A stretch of DNA of 64,000 bases from an uncultured Pelagibacteraceae bacterium (GTDB lineage Bacteria > Pseudomonadota > Alphaproteobacteria > Pelagibacterales > Pelagibacteraceae): assembly GCA_902632545.1 (NCBI GenBank), contig CACPCX010000007.1:1-64000 (forward strand), given 5' to 3'. The translations under genes and the position numbers were made by a program. The notes under the pieces were generated by a model that ran no database searches, was not told where the DNA came from, and saw nothing but the letters and a program-made list of their open reading frames with translations. How positions within the stretch are numbered: position 1 is the first letter of the stretch; every line of letters begins with the position of its first letter. Below, in pieces: positions 1-8,616 of the stretch.

Positions 1-918
1 AGAGTTGGTGGAATTAAATTATTTAGAAAATATAGAAAAGCGCAATTAATTAACGAGTATATTAAAGAGAACAAAATAGATGGTATAATTGCTGATCATT
101 GGAAAAGTTTGGAACTTATTAAAACTAATAAGAAAAAATATTGTTTAATTCATAGTAAAGAAATCAACCACACAAAAGGTTCTGCTCAAAATAAAAGAGT
201 GGTTAGTGTTTTAAATAATGTTGAAAAAGTTATAGCAAATTCTAAGTTTACTAAAAAGCTAGCAATAGAAATTGGAGTTAATGAAAATAAAGTAATTGTA
301 ATAAATCCAGGTATTTATCCTGCTGAAGAATTAAACAAGAAAATTTTAGATAAAGTTGAAAGTATACTTAAAATTAAAAATCCAAGACTAATTACAGTTT
401 CAAGATTTGACAAGCGTAAAAATCATGAAAAAATAGTAATGGCTTTAAGAAATTTAAAACAAATATATCCTGACATTGTTTATATTTGTGTAGGATACGG
501 TGAAGAAGAAGAAAATGTTAAGAAACTAGTAAAAGAATTAGATCTTGAAAGTCAAGTTATGTTTTTTAAAGATATTAGTAATGATCTAAAAAATGCTTTA
601 ATTGCAAAATCTAATATTTTTGTAATGCCATCTAAAATTCATAAGAAATCAATTGAGGGTTTTGGTATTGCGTATGTTGAAGCTGCGCAATTTGGTATTC
701 CATCTATTGGGGGTAAAGATGGTGGTGCATCTGATGCAATAGATCATGAAAAAACTGGTTTAATATGTGATGGGAATAGTCTTGATGATATTTATTCTTC
801 AATTAACTTAATGTTGGAAAATAAAAAATATTTAGAGCTTGGAAAAAATGCAAAAGAATTTGTCAATAAATTTCAATGGTCAAAAATAATTGAAGAATAC
901 AAGAAGATATTAAATTGA
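1..918 (+). CDS. GT4-family glycosyltransferase, 5' end outside window
   Basis: The reading frame is open from base 1, so the gene begins upstream; a TTG at 109 is only an internal codon. The visible part is the C-terminal nucleotide-sugar-binding half of a GT-B enzyme: SRFDKRKNHEKI is the usual linker to the second Rossmann domain, and EGFGIAYVE gives the E-x7-E motif of family GT4. It probably transfers a sugar from an activated donor to LPS or another surface glycan. The DMT transporter gene overlaps its stop codon. The sugar and acceptor cannot be read from the sequence. Confidence 0.85.
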   Translation, partial: RVGGIKLFRKYRKAQLINEYIKENKIDGIIADHWKSLELIKTNKKKYCLIHSKEINHTKGSAQNKRVVSVLNNVEKVIANSKFTKKLAIEIGVNENKVIVINPGIYPAEELNKKILDKVESILKIKNPRLITVSRFDKRKNHEKIVMALRNLKQIYPDIVYICVGYGEEEENVKKLVKELDLESQVMFFKDISNDLKNALIAKSNIFVMPSKIHKKSIEGFGIAYVEAAQFGIPSIGGKDGGASDAIDHEKTGLICDGNSLDDIYSSINLMLENKKYLELGKNAKEFVNKFQWSKIIEEYKKILN

Positions 919-1805
919 TTTCAAATAACAAATTTGCAATTTTTTTAATTGTAGCCTCGGTATTATTTGGAACATTGATGCTTACATTTTTAAAATTAGC
1001 CCAAGAAGAAATTAATGTTTACGTTGCAGGTTTTTTTAGATTTTTATTTGGTTTTCTGATTATTTCTCCCTACATATTGAAATCTAAATTTACAGTTTTT
1101 AAAACAACTCATCATAAAAGACACTTTTTTAGAGCCTTTTTAAACTTACCTTCAATGCTTTTATATTTCTCAGCTCTAGTTATGATGCCAATTGAAAAAG
1201 CTACCGCAATTTCTTTTGTTGTCCCTTTCCTGGTAACTATATTGGCTGTTTTATTTCTTGGAGAAAAAATTTATTTATACAGAAGTTTTGCCCTAGTTTT
1301 AGGATTTATTGGTATGTTGATAATTTTAAGACCAGGAATAATTGATGTATCTCTTGGAGTTTATATGGCACTAGCCTCCTCTTTTATGTGGTCTGTAGTG
1401 ATTATAATTACAAAAAGTATTGCAAAAGATGATAGTTCAATCACAATTTTATCTTATGGATACTCGTATATGACAATTTTTAGTTTCATTATTGCATTGT
1501 TTCATTGGCAAACACCTAGTTTACAAACTTTGATTTATTTATTTTTTGGAGGGTTATTTGGTACATTGTTACATCTTTGTATTAATCATGCCTATAAATT
1601 AGTAGATGTTAGCGTGACACAACCCTATTCCTTCCTTAGTCTAGTATTTGCATCTTTAATAGGATTCTACGTCTTTAATGAAACGCCTGATCTATTTACA
1701 TGGATTGGTGCAAGTGTAATTTTTTTAGGGGTTTTAATTATTTCATATAGAGAAATGAAACTAGAAAAAGAAATAATTAGAAAAAGTATAGATATTAAAA
1801 ATTAA
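915..1805 (+). CDS. EamA/DMT-superfamily transporter
   Basis: This 296-aa polytopic membrane protein has about ten hydrophobic helices arranged as two EamA repeats, the normal size and layout for drug/metabolite transporters. The first repeat contains the typical ATAISFVVPFLVTI stretch and a GEKI loop; the second has the matching QPYSFLSLVFASLIG segment followed by NETPD. The start is TTG at 915, sharing the TTGA overlap with the upstream glycosyltransferase, so the two are probably co-translated. The substrate is unknown; amino-acid or metabolite export is usual for the family. Confidence 0.85.
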   Translation: MISNNKFAIFLIVASVLFGTLMLTFLKLAQEEINVYVAGFFRFLFGFLIISPYILKSKFTVFKTTHHKRHFFRAFLNLPSMLLYFSALVMMPIEKATAISFVVPFLVTILAVLFLGEKIYLYRSFALVLGFIGMLIILRPGIIDVSLGVYMALASSFMWSVVIIITKSIAKDDSSITILSYGYSYMTIFSFIIALFHWQTPSLQTLIYLFFGGLFGTLLHLCINHAYKLVDVSVTQPYSFLSLVFASLIGFYVFNETPDLFTWIGASVIFLGVLIISYREMKLEKEIIRKSIDIKN

Positions 1806-2743
1806 AAAATAATTTTAGATAATTTTTCAAAAACTTTTTCTGCTGACAGTTTTGATAATTCAGGTGCATGTATTGCTTTAAAATTTTCTCTTTCAATACT
1901 TACTTTAAAAGGAGTTGTGTGAGATCCAAATAAAGCAATTCCTTTTGAACCTAGGTGAGCTGTCATGTGTGCCGGTCCTGTATCATTTGCAACAACAAAC
2001 GAACTATCTTTAATTAATGTTGCTAACTGAGAAATATCTAAAGCTTTACCGTTATCTAATACACAGAGTGCATTAATATTTGATGCTTCTTTAATTTCAC
2101 TCGGTCCAGGTGCAATTACTACTTTAAATTTATTATCTGATTTTTCATTAATCATAGATATTAATTCATTATAATAAGGCCATTTCTTTGAAGTTAAATG
2201 AGGGGAGCAAAAAGGAAAGAGAAGAATATATTTATCTAATTGATGATAATTTTTTATTTGAGATATATCTGAGGAACTCCAAGAAAAATCAGGATACAAT
2301 GTATGATTTGTATTTATACCTGAACTTTTTAATTGATGATCAAATCTAGATAAAACAGAATCTTTATCAAAATCTTGTTTTATAGTTCCTTCTGGCAATG
2401 TTGTTTCTGTAGATGACCAGGTATCTTTTGTTGCTTTTGGAAATAAAATTTTTTTATAAAATGCTGTTCTACTTGAGTTCTGAAGATCATAAACCTTAGA
2501 AAAATTATATTTTTTTATGTTTTTCATTAATGAATATAAATAAATCAGGTTAAATCTTGATAATCTCTTATCTAAAATAACATTAGAAATATGTGGATTT
2601 TTTTTAAATAAATCAAAATATGGTTTAGTAGTAAGCAAGTGAATGTGATCTTCCTTATGATACTCAGAAATGTCTTGAATTGCACCACATGCTTGAGCTA
2701 TATCCCCTAAAGATCCATGTTTAATTATTAAAATATTAGACAT
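1802..2743 (-). CDS. Glycosyltransferase family 9 (ADP-heptosyltransferase-like)
   Basis: The 313-aa protein has the GT9 signature at both ends: an N-terminal IKHGSLGDIAQA loop and a C-terminal VANDTGPAHMTAHLG nucleotide-sugar-binding motif followed by LFG. The family adds heptose or a related sugar to the LPS core from the cytoplasmic face of the inner membrane. It converges on the DMT transporter with a shared TTAA stop and is divergent from the DUF6165 gene. Heptose specificity is not proven by sequence. Confidence 0.85.
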   Translation of the reverse strand: MSNILIIKHGSLGDIAQACGAIQDISEYHKEDHIHLLTTKPYFDLFKKNPHISNVILDKRLSRFNLIYLYSLMKNIKKYNFSKVYDLQNSSRTAFYKKILFPKATKDTWSSTETTLPEGTIKQDFDKDSVLSRFDHQLKSSGINTNHTLYPDFSWSSSDISQIKNYHQLDKYILLFPFCSPHLTSKKWPYYNELISMINEKSDNKFKVVIAPGPSEIKEASNINALCVLDNGKALDISQLATLIKDSSFVVANDTGPAHMTAHLGSKGIALFGSHTTPFKVSIERENFKAIHAPELSKLSAEKVFEKLSKIIF

Positions 2744-2775
2744 AATTTTAACAATTTAACATAGTATAAATTTTA

Positions 2776-3165
2776 ATGAATAAAATTATAGTAGAAGTTT
2801 CAGTAGGTGAGCTTTTAGACAAAATTTCAATCCTAGAAATTAAAAAAGAAAAAATTAAAGATCCTGAAAAACTAAATTTTATAGCTAATGAACATTCGAT
2901 TCTAAAAGATCAAGTAGAAAAAAATGTTATATCTGACGATAAACTTGACCAATTATTTCAAAATCTAAAGGAAATTAATACCAAACTTTGGGTTATAGAA
3001 GATGACAAAAGGGATTGTGAAAAAAATAAAGACTTTGGTGAAAAATTTATAAAACTATCGAGAGATGTTCATTTTTTAAATGATGATCGAGCAAAAATTA
3101 AACTAGAAATAAATAATCATACAGGATCAAAAATTAAGGAAATAAAAGAATATACTAGTTATTAA
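2776..3165 (+). CDS. DUF6165-like small helical protein
   Basis: This 129-aa protein is soluble, charged and predicted mostly helical. Its N-terminal IIVEVSVGELLDKISILEIK segment resembles a small family seen next to glycosyltransferase genes (DUF6165), which is how I recognise it. No catalytic motif is visible. The position, divergent from a GT9 gene and within a surface-glycan area, hints at a role linked to glycan assembly, but that is inference only. Confidence 0.6.
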   Translation: MNKIIVEVSVGELLDKISILEIKKEKIKDPEKLNFIANEHSILKDQVEKNVISDDKLDQLFQNLKEINTKLWVIEDDKRDCEKNKDFGEKFIKLSRDVHFLNDDRAKIKLEINNHTGSKIKEIKEYTSY

Positions 3166-3166
3166 A

Positions 3167-3760
3167 TTAATAAAAAAGCAACCAAAAACCAACTAGAATT
3201 AATATCGATCCGCCAATTAAATTTAATATTTTTAAGTACTTATTTGCAATTAAATTTCTAAATTTACCAAAAATTAATGCATAACAACTATCAAAAATCG
3301 TGGCTACAAGGATAAATAAAATACCAAAATAGATAATTTGAGAGCTAACTGAATTTTCTAAAATGATGAACTGAGGTAAAAATGATCCAAGAAATAAAAA
3401 AATTTTAGGATTAGTTAATATTACAATAAATCCCTGTAGAATAAATCGTTTATCATATTTTTCAGCTTGATTGTTTTTAACATTTATTTTTGATTTAAAA
3501 GCAACAATTCCTAGAATAATTAGATAAATTGCACCAAAAATTCTAACAGTTTTGATTATTTGATCTACAAATGGAGAAATAAATTCAAAACCAAGAGCTA
3601 GTAAAAAAATTAAGAGTAATACACCAAACTGAGTTCCTAAAATATTTAATAGACCTGCCCTAATACCTGATTTTAAAGAGTTTGCTATTATTAAACTTAC
3701 AGTTGGTCCAGGAACAATAACAACTAAGAAACTTGCTATAATAAAATATAATAATTCCAT
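3167..3760 (-). CDS. LysE/RhtB-family amino-acid exporter
   Basis: This 197-aa membrane protein has six hydrophobic helices and the family's N-terminal VPGPTVSLIIANSLKSG motif followed by GLLNILGTQFG. Family members export amino acids or homoserine lactones by proton antiport. It ends a minus-strand series that includes an amino-acid ABC importer and a PhyH-type dioxygenase, so it may relieve build-up of an imported amino acid or its product. The substrate is not determined. Confidence 0.85.
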   Translation of the reverse strand: MELLYFIIASFLVVIVPGPTVSLIIANSLKSGIRAGLLNILGTQFGVLLLIFLLALGFEFISPFVDQIIKTVRIFGAIYLIILGIVAFKSKINVKNNQAEKYDKRFILQGFIVILTNPKIFLFLGSFLPQFIILENSVSSQIIYFGILFILVATIFDSCYALIFGKFRNLIANKYLKILNLIGGSILILVGFWLLFY

Positions 3761-3770
3761 TATTTGAATA

Positions 3771-4559
3771 TTAATTATGAAAAATTTTAGGAAACCAATC
3801 TTCTCTCATAAGATCTCCATTTTTTAAATTAATATTATCGAATGGTGGAGAAGTTGGTCCACCTCTATCAATGTATTTAACATCATCACCTATAAATCTC
3901 ATTGAAAAAGCTCTTCTAGATTTTGAACTATTATTACCTGTTGATCCATGAACTGTTTTAAAATTAAACAGAACTGCATCACCTAATTTTAATTTTGGTA
4001 TTAAAATTTTTTTTTCAAATTCCTCTAATGGAGGTAAATCCATAAAAGAACTATCATCTTTATACCAAGACTTGTTATTTGACCATTTTGTAGGTCTAAT
4101 TAACTTTGGCCATTTATGAGAGCCTAAAATTAATTTAAGATTATTTTCCTGACTAACTTCATCTAATGGAATCCAAAAACTTCCTGTATCATTACCATTA
4201 ATACAGTAATAAGGCATATCTTGATGCCAAGGTGTTTCTTTATGAGTACCCGGATCCTTTATAAAAATATGTTCATGAAAAATTTGTATAGTTTTTGAGT
4301 TAGTCGCTTCAGCAACTATTTGAGCACCTGTTGAATTAAATATACAATTTTCAAATTCTTTTATTCTTTCCCAATTACAATAATCCTCAAAAAATCTGCC
4401 ATTTTCGTCAGTTACATTTTCTCTGCCATGCTTACTTGGATTTGCTAAAACTTTTTCAAATCCTTTTCTAAGTGGCTTAATCCATTCTTTAAATATATCC
4501 TTTATTATTATCACACCATCATTTTGATAAGCTTTAATTTGTTGATCTGATAAAAACAT
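3771..4559 (-). CDS. Phytanoyl-CoA dioxygenase (PhyH) family Fe(II)/2OG oxygenase
   Basis: The 262-aa length and motifs fit PhyH enzymes: WHQDMPYY supplies the H-x-D iron ligands (about residues 117-119), VHGSTGNNSS the distal histidine, and RRAFSMRF the 2-oxoglutarate-binding arginine. The family hydroxylates small molecules, including ectoine, proline and acyl-CoA substrates. The gene follows the amino-acid permease by only 2 bp, so it probably oxidises the imported compound or a derivative. The substrate is unknown. Confidence 0.85.
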   Translation of the reverse strand: MFLSDQQIKAYQNDGVIIIKDIFKEWIKPLRKGFEKVLANPSKHGRENVTDENGRFFEDYCNWERIKEFENCIFNSTGAQIVAEATNSKTIQIFHEHIFIKDPGTHKETPWHQDMPYYCINGNDTGSFWIPLDEVSQENNLKLILGSHKWPKLIRPTKWSNNKSWYKDDSSFMDLPPLEEFEKKILIPKLKLGDAVLFNFKTVHGSTGNNSSKSRRAFSMRFIGDDVKYIDRGGPTSPPFDNINLKNGDLMREDWFPKIFHN

Positions 4560-4561
4560 TA

Positions 4562-5239
4562 CTATTGTTGAAAGCTATACTTTTTCTCTAAGTATTTAAT
4601 TATATTATGAATTACGAAAGTCATGAACAGATAAATACCACCGGCAACAATAAATACCTCAATTGGTTTAAAAGTTGTTGAAATTATATATTTAGCAACA
4701 CCCGTTAAATCCATCAAAGTTACTGTGCTTGCTAAAGAAGTTCCTTTCATCATCAAAATTATTTCATTTCCGTATGCAGGGAGTGATTGTCGAATAGCAA
4801 TCGGGATTTGAATTTTATAAAATATAATTTTGTTAGATATACCTAGACTTTTGCCAGCTTCAATAATTCCTGGTTTTATTGTTTGAAACGCAGATCTTAA
4901 AATTTCAGAGGTATATGCCCCTGTATTTAGAGTAAATGCTATTATTGCGCACCAATATGGTTCTTTTAAAATAACCCACAAAAAGGTTGTTCTTAAATAT
5001 TCAATTTGTCCTAGGCCAAAATAAATTATAAAAATTTGAACCAATAAAGGTGTTCCTCTAAATATATATGAATAACCATAAGCAAATTTATTAATAAATA
5101 TATTTTTGTTTAATCTTAAAATTGCAAAGAAAAGGCCTAGTAATAATCCAAAAAATAATGAAGCAGATAATAATTTTAAAGTAACAACAGTTGCTCCTAA
5201 AAGTTTAGGGAAACTAGTGATCATTAAATCAAAATCCAT
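4562..5239 (-). CDS. Polar amino-acid ABC transporter permease (HisM/ArtM type)
   Basis: A 225-aa inner-membrane permease with about five helices. The EAA loop reads EAGKSLGISNKIIFYKIQIPIA, and the N-terminal ATVVTLKLLSASLFFGLLLG stretch is typical of the His/Gln/Arg/Lys/octopine importer family. Its start overlaps the end of the partner permease by one base, so the pair is translationally coupled and should form the membrane heterodimer. No cognate ATP-binding gene is nearby. Confidence 0.9.
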   Translation of the reverse strand: MDFDLMITSFPKLLGATVVTLKLLSASLFFGLLLGLFFAILRLNKNIFINKFAYGYSYIFRGTPLLVQIFIIYFGLGQIEYLRTTFLWVILKEPYWCAIIAFTLNTGAYTSEILRSAFQTIKPGIIEAGKSLGISNKIIFYKIQIPIAIRQSLPAYGNEIILMMKGTSLASTVTLMDLTGVAKYIISTTFKPIEVFIVAGGIYLFMTFVIHNIIKYLEKKYSFQQ

Positions 5240-5931
5240 TAATACCCCCTACTATACCTAACTTCCAACTTATTAATTAATTTCATACTCATGTAAGTAA
5301 GCATCAGATATAAAACTGCTGCAAATGAATAGAAGAATAATGGATCTCTAGTAGATCCTGCCGCAATATAGGATTGTCTCATTATTTCAACTAATCCTGT
5401 TACTGAAATAAGAGAAGTGTCTTTTAAAGTTATTTGCCAAACATTGCTTAAATTTGGAATGGCTAACCTTAGCATTTGAGGTAAAATTATTTTATAAAAT
5501 TGCCCAAACTTATTTATTCCAAGAACTTTTGCAGCTTCAAATTGACCTTTGTCTATTGATTGAATTGCTCCCCTAAATACTTCAGTTGAATAAGCTCCTG
5601 AGATAATACCAATCGCCATTGAGCCGGTAATAAAAGCATTAATCTCTATATATTCATAATAGCCAAAAATTGAAGCTACATACATTATGGCACCACTACC
5701 ACCAAAAAAGAAAAGGTATATTACTAGTAGTTCAGGTACTCCACGAATTACCGTTGTATAAAAATTACCAACTAAATTTAAAGATTTATATTTTGAAAGT
5801 TTTAAAGGTGTAAAAATAAGCGCAAAAAAGAAACCAACTAACATCGCTGTAATTGATACAGCGATAGTCATCAGAGTTGCATAAAATAACTCATCACCCC
5901 AACCTGTTTTACCAAATGCGAGAAGTTCCAT
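5239..5931 (-). CDS. Polar amino-acid ABC transporter permease (HisQ/ArtQ type)
   Basis: A 230-aa permease of the same family as its partner, with TLMTIAVSITAMLVGFFFA in the first helix and the EAA loop EAAKVLGINKFGQFYKIILP. An RGVPELLVIYL segment is shared with HisQ-like proteins. It lies between the binding-protein gene (44-bp gap) and the second permease (1-base overlap). Together they would import a polar amino acid across the inner membrane. Confidence 0.9.
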   Translation of the reverse strand: MELLAFGKTGWGDELFYATLMTIAVSITAMLVGFFFALIFTPLKLSKYKSLNLVGNFYTTVIRGVPELLVIYLFFFGGSGAIMYVASIFGYYEYIEINAFITGSMAIGIISGAYSTEVFRGAIQSIDKGQFEAAKVLGINKFGQFYKIILPQMLRLAIPNLSNVWQITLKDTSLISVTGLVEIMRQSYIAAGSTRDPLFFYSFAAVLYLMLTYMSMKLINKLEVRYSRGY

Positions 5932-5975
5932 ATAGATCGGCGACTATATATTATAGTCGCCAAATCTGAAAATGA

Positions 5976-6827
5976 TTACATAGAAGCGTCGAAACCAAAG
6001 TGTTTAATAGCTAGTTTACTAATAATACCTTTTTTTCGGGCTACATTAATTGCTCTGTTGAAATCTTTAAGTAGTTTTGCATCTCTTTTTCCAATTGCAT
6101 CATCACCACCTTGTCTAATTCCAACACCTACACCATTACCAAATGCGCCACCTGAAAATGTTGGTCCAACTAACACAACTGGTTTGCCAGACTTATCAGC
6201 GTAGTCTGTAAATGCAACTGCTGCAGCTAATGCAACATCACATCTACCAGATGTTAAATCTAAGTTAACTTCGTCTTGAGTTTTATAAGTTCTAACATTT
6301 ACACTTCCTACATCACCTGACTCTAAAAAGTTTTGGTGAATAGTTCCTGTTTGTGTACAAACAGTTTTACCAGCAAGTGCTCCTGTTAAAGTTTTGAGAG
6401 CTTTTTTAACATCAGAGCCACCCAATGATAAATTAATACCTTCAGGAGTATCCATTCCCTCTAAACTTGAACCTTTCATTACTGCAAGAGACGCAACTTC
6501 ATCTGCATAACCTTGAGAAAACGTAATTGTTTTTTGTCTTTCAGCCGTGATTGACATGCCTGCCATTATCGCATCAAACTTTCTCATTAATAATGCAGGG
6601 ATCATTCCATCCCAATCTTGCTCAACTATCGTACATTCATGTTTCATGATTGCACAAAGCTCTTGAGCTAACTCAACCTCAAAACCAATAAGATTACCAG
6701 ATGCATCTTTTGAATTCCATGGTGGATAAGCACCCTCAGTTCCAATTTTTATTTTATCAGCATAAACATTACCGATTAATAATAAAGAAGCTAGAACTGT
6801 TAAAATAGTTTTTTTGAATATATTCAT
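5976..6827 (-). CDS. Periplasmic amino-acid-binding protein (lysine/arginine/ornithine-type)
   Basis: This 283-aa family-3 solute-binding protein has a signal peptide ending near VYADK and the motif IGTEGAYPPWNSKDASGNLIGFEVELA, the ligand-contact region of HisJ/ArtJ/OccT-like proteins. The aspartate in the AAAVAFTDYADK region and the cysteine pair typical of this subgroup are also present. A clear AAAGGAG Shine-Dalgarno precedes the ATG. The preference for basic amino acids or octopine/nopaline-like ligands is inferred from family resemblance. Confidence 0.88.
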   Translation of the reverse strand: MNIFKKTILTVLASLLLIGNVYADKIKIGTEGAYPPWNSKDASGNLIGFEVELAQELCAIMKHECTIVEQDWDGMIPALLMRKFDAIMAGMSITAERQKTITFSQGYADEVASLAVMKGSSLEGMDTPEGINLSLGGSDVKKALKTLTGALAGKTVCTQTGTIHQNFLESGDVGSVNVRTYKTQDEVNLDLTSGRCDVALAAAVAFTDYADKSGKPVVLVGPTFSGGAFGNGVGVGIRQGGDDAIGKRDAKLLKDFNRAINVARKKGIISKLAIKHFGFDASM

Positions 6828-6886
6828 TATTTTCTCCTTTAATTAAAAATAATTATTTCACAAATTCAAATAAGAAAAAAGAAAAA

Positions 6887-7927
6887 TTAATGATTTATTG
6901 AAGAGGAAAAATTCCAAGAACAATCAAAACTAGGTATATAAACTCTTGATAATTTTGCGTTTCCGAAGTTTGAGTTAAAAACATTTAACCAATTTTCAAC
7001 CTGCTGTGGTTTTTTGTCCTGACTTCCGACTTGAGCAGTAATAACTCCTTTGGGTTTTAAAATTCTTACCAAGGAGTCCATATTCTTTGCAGCTAGATCT
7101 ATACAAAATTGATCATCATTAAGATCTACAAAAATATGATCATAGGTATCATCACTTGCTGATTTAATACTTTCAAATGCATCTCCCCAAACACATTTAA
7201 CAGAATTTTTTTCAGTTGCTTTATTTCCAATATCTCCAAGATGTTTGTTACAAACATTTACAACTTCAGGATCTAGTTCATACCAATCAATAAAGTTAAA
7301 TTTTTTTGAAATACATTCTCTGGCGACCCCTCCATCACCACCACCTATTATAGCAGCTCTTTCATTGTCATTATTTAAATTTAAAGCTGAACCAACAAAT
7401 GTAGAACTGTACAAATGTTCATCTGTAGCTGCTACTTGTATTTCTCCATCTATAAATAAAGATTTTCCAAATTGCTCTAAATCTAAAATTTCAATATGTT
7501 GCCCAACTTTAGATTTAAAATCTTCCAAAACATCATTTACAACATAAGACTTTTGCAATCCCGGAGAACTATAAATATCATGGTATAGAGATTTAGTATC
7601 CCTATTAAATTCTTTTTTAACAATTCTTTTATGTTTAAATTCTTTTTTAATTATATTTATTGCAATTGATGGGCTTACTTTTCCACATGTGAAAAAATCA
7701 AAACTTATAATTCCTTTCTCTGGAAATGTATGAAAACTAATATGACTTTCTGCTAACAATGCAAGAATAGTAAAACCCTGAGGTTCAAATTTATATTTAG
7801 AAATTTTTAGAATTGTTACTTTTGCAGCTTTTGCAATATCATGTATTACTTTTTCAAATACTGCGGGATCATATTCTTTTATAGTACCAATGATATCTAA
7901 AGTTATGTGTTCTCCAACTTTGGTCAT
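6887..7927 (-). CDS. Fused S-adenosylmethionine decarboxylase-aminopropyltransferase (SpeD-SpeE)
   Basis: Residues 1-120 are a prokaryotic class 1B AdoMet decarboxylase: LLAESHISFHTFPE holds the Glu60-Ser61 self-cleavage site that makes the pyruvoyl group, with His66 and the TCG cysteine (Cys81). Residues 130-346 are an aminopropyltransferase: FGKSLFIDGEIQ, GGGDGG (195-200) and a VDLND loop with Asp268. One polypeptide would therefore make decarboxylated AdoMet and pass the aminopropyl group to an amine, releasing MTA. The usual DExxYHEM substrate motif is changed to DEHLYSST and the C-terminal pocket is divergent, so the acceptor may not be putrescine. It sits 3 bp after the aldolase gene. 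Confidence 0.88.
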   Translation of the reverse strand: MTKVGEHITLDIIGTIKEYDPAVFEKVIHDIAKAAKVTILKISKYKFEPQGFTILALLAESHISFHTFPEKGIISFDFFTCGKVSPSIAINIIKKEFKHKRIVKKEFNRDTKSLYHDIYSSPGLQKSYVVNDVLEDFKSKVGQHIEILDLEQFGKSLFIDGEIQVAATDEHLYSSTFVGSALNLNNDNERAAIIGGGDGGVARECISKKFNFIDWYELDPEVVNVCNKHLGDIGNKATEKNSVKCVWGDAFESIKSASDDTYDHIFVDLNDDQFCIDLAAKNMDSLVRILKPKGVITAQVGSQDKKPQQVENWLNVFNSNFGNAKLSRVYIPSFDCSWNFSSSINH

Positions 7928-7930
7928 TAG

Positions 7931-8563
7931 CTATCCTCTTTTATAATTCTTTGCTTTGGATAAAACTTTTTTCATTTCGTTAATTGAAAGAATCTTAGGC
8001 CTACCCAATTTAAGGCTCGTTATATACTGAAGCGATATATTTTCAACCTCTTCAGCAAGTTCAAACGCTTTTGACAAATTTTCATCAAATGCAATCTGTC
8101 CGTGATTTGCAATTAAACAAGCTTTACGACCTTTTAATGCTTTCAAGATATTTTTTGATAAATCTCTAGTTCCGTAAGTTGCATATTTTGCACATCTAAT
8201 ATCATGTCCTCCTGCCATAGCTACCATGTAGTGAAATGCTGGAATTCCTCTCTTGTGAGTAGAAACTGCTGTTGCATTTGTTGAATGAGCATGAACAATA
8301 GCTTTAGCATCATTTTTAATTTTATAGATATCTTGATGAAATTGCCATTCCGAGGATGGAATACCTATTTTTTTATCAAATCTTCCCTCTAGAGTAACAA
8401 AAACAATATCTTTGTTTTTTAAAGAGGAATATTTTTTTCCAGATGGGGTAATAAAAAAACCATTTTTGTATCTGACAGATATATTCCCAGACCTAAGGGC
8501 AGATAACTTTCTGCTATTAAGCATTTTTGAATATTTAATTATTTCAGCTTTTATTTTGCTCAT
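7931..8563 (-). CDS. Class II aldolase (fuculose-phosphate-aldolase type), possible MTA-shunt aldolase
   Basis: The 210-aa protein is a zinc class II aldolase: SSEWQFH carries the catalytic glutamate, VHAHS the first two zinc histidines and ANHG the third; IPAFHYMVAMAGG and RCAKYATYGT are typical of the FucA-like branch. Candidate activities are sugar-phosphate cleavage to DHAP plus an aldehyde, or the MtnB-type dehydration. It is co-directional with the MTA-producing SpeD-SpeE fusion and about 3 kb from mtnA and mtnP. That context favours the 5-methylthioribulose-1-phosphate aldolase of the DHAP shunt described in Rhodospirillum and E. coli. That role is inference. Confidence 0.8.
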   Translation of the reverse strand: MSKIKAEIIKYSKMLNSRKLSALRSGNISVRYKNGFFITPSGKKYSSLKNKDIVFVTLEGRFDKKIGIPSSEWQFHQDIYKIKNDAKAIVHAHSTNATAVSTHKRGIPAFHYMVAMAGGHDIRCAKYATYGTRDLSKNILKALKGRKACLIANHGQIAFDENLSKAFELAEEVENISLQYITSLKLGRPKILSINEMKKVLSKAKNYKRG

Positions 8564-8616
8564 TAAAAATATCTTGATTTTAATTTAATTTAAGATGAGA
8601 CTATATAAAATTTAAA

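Noticed and set aside
109..918. Complete glycosyltransferase starting with TTG at 109
   Set aside because: The frame is open to base 1 with family-like sequence, so the gene is truncated by the window edge.
7245..7547. 100-aa plus-strand ORF opposite the SpeD-SpeE gene
   Set aside because: Antisense shadow, Ser/Pro-rich composition, no ribosome site.
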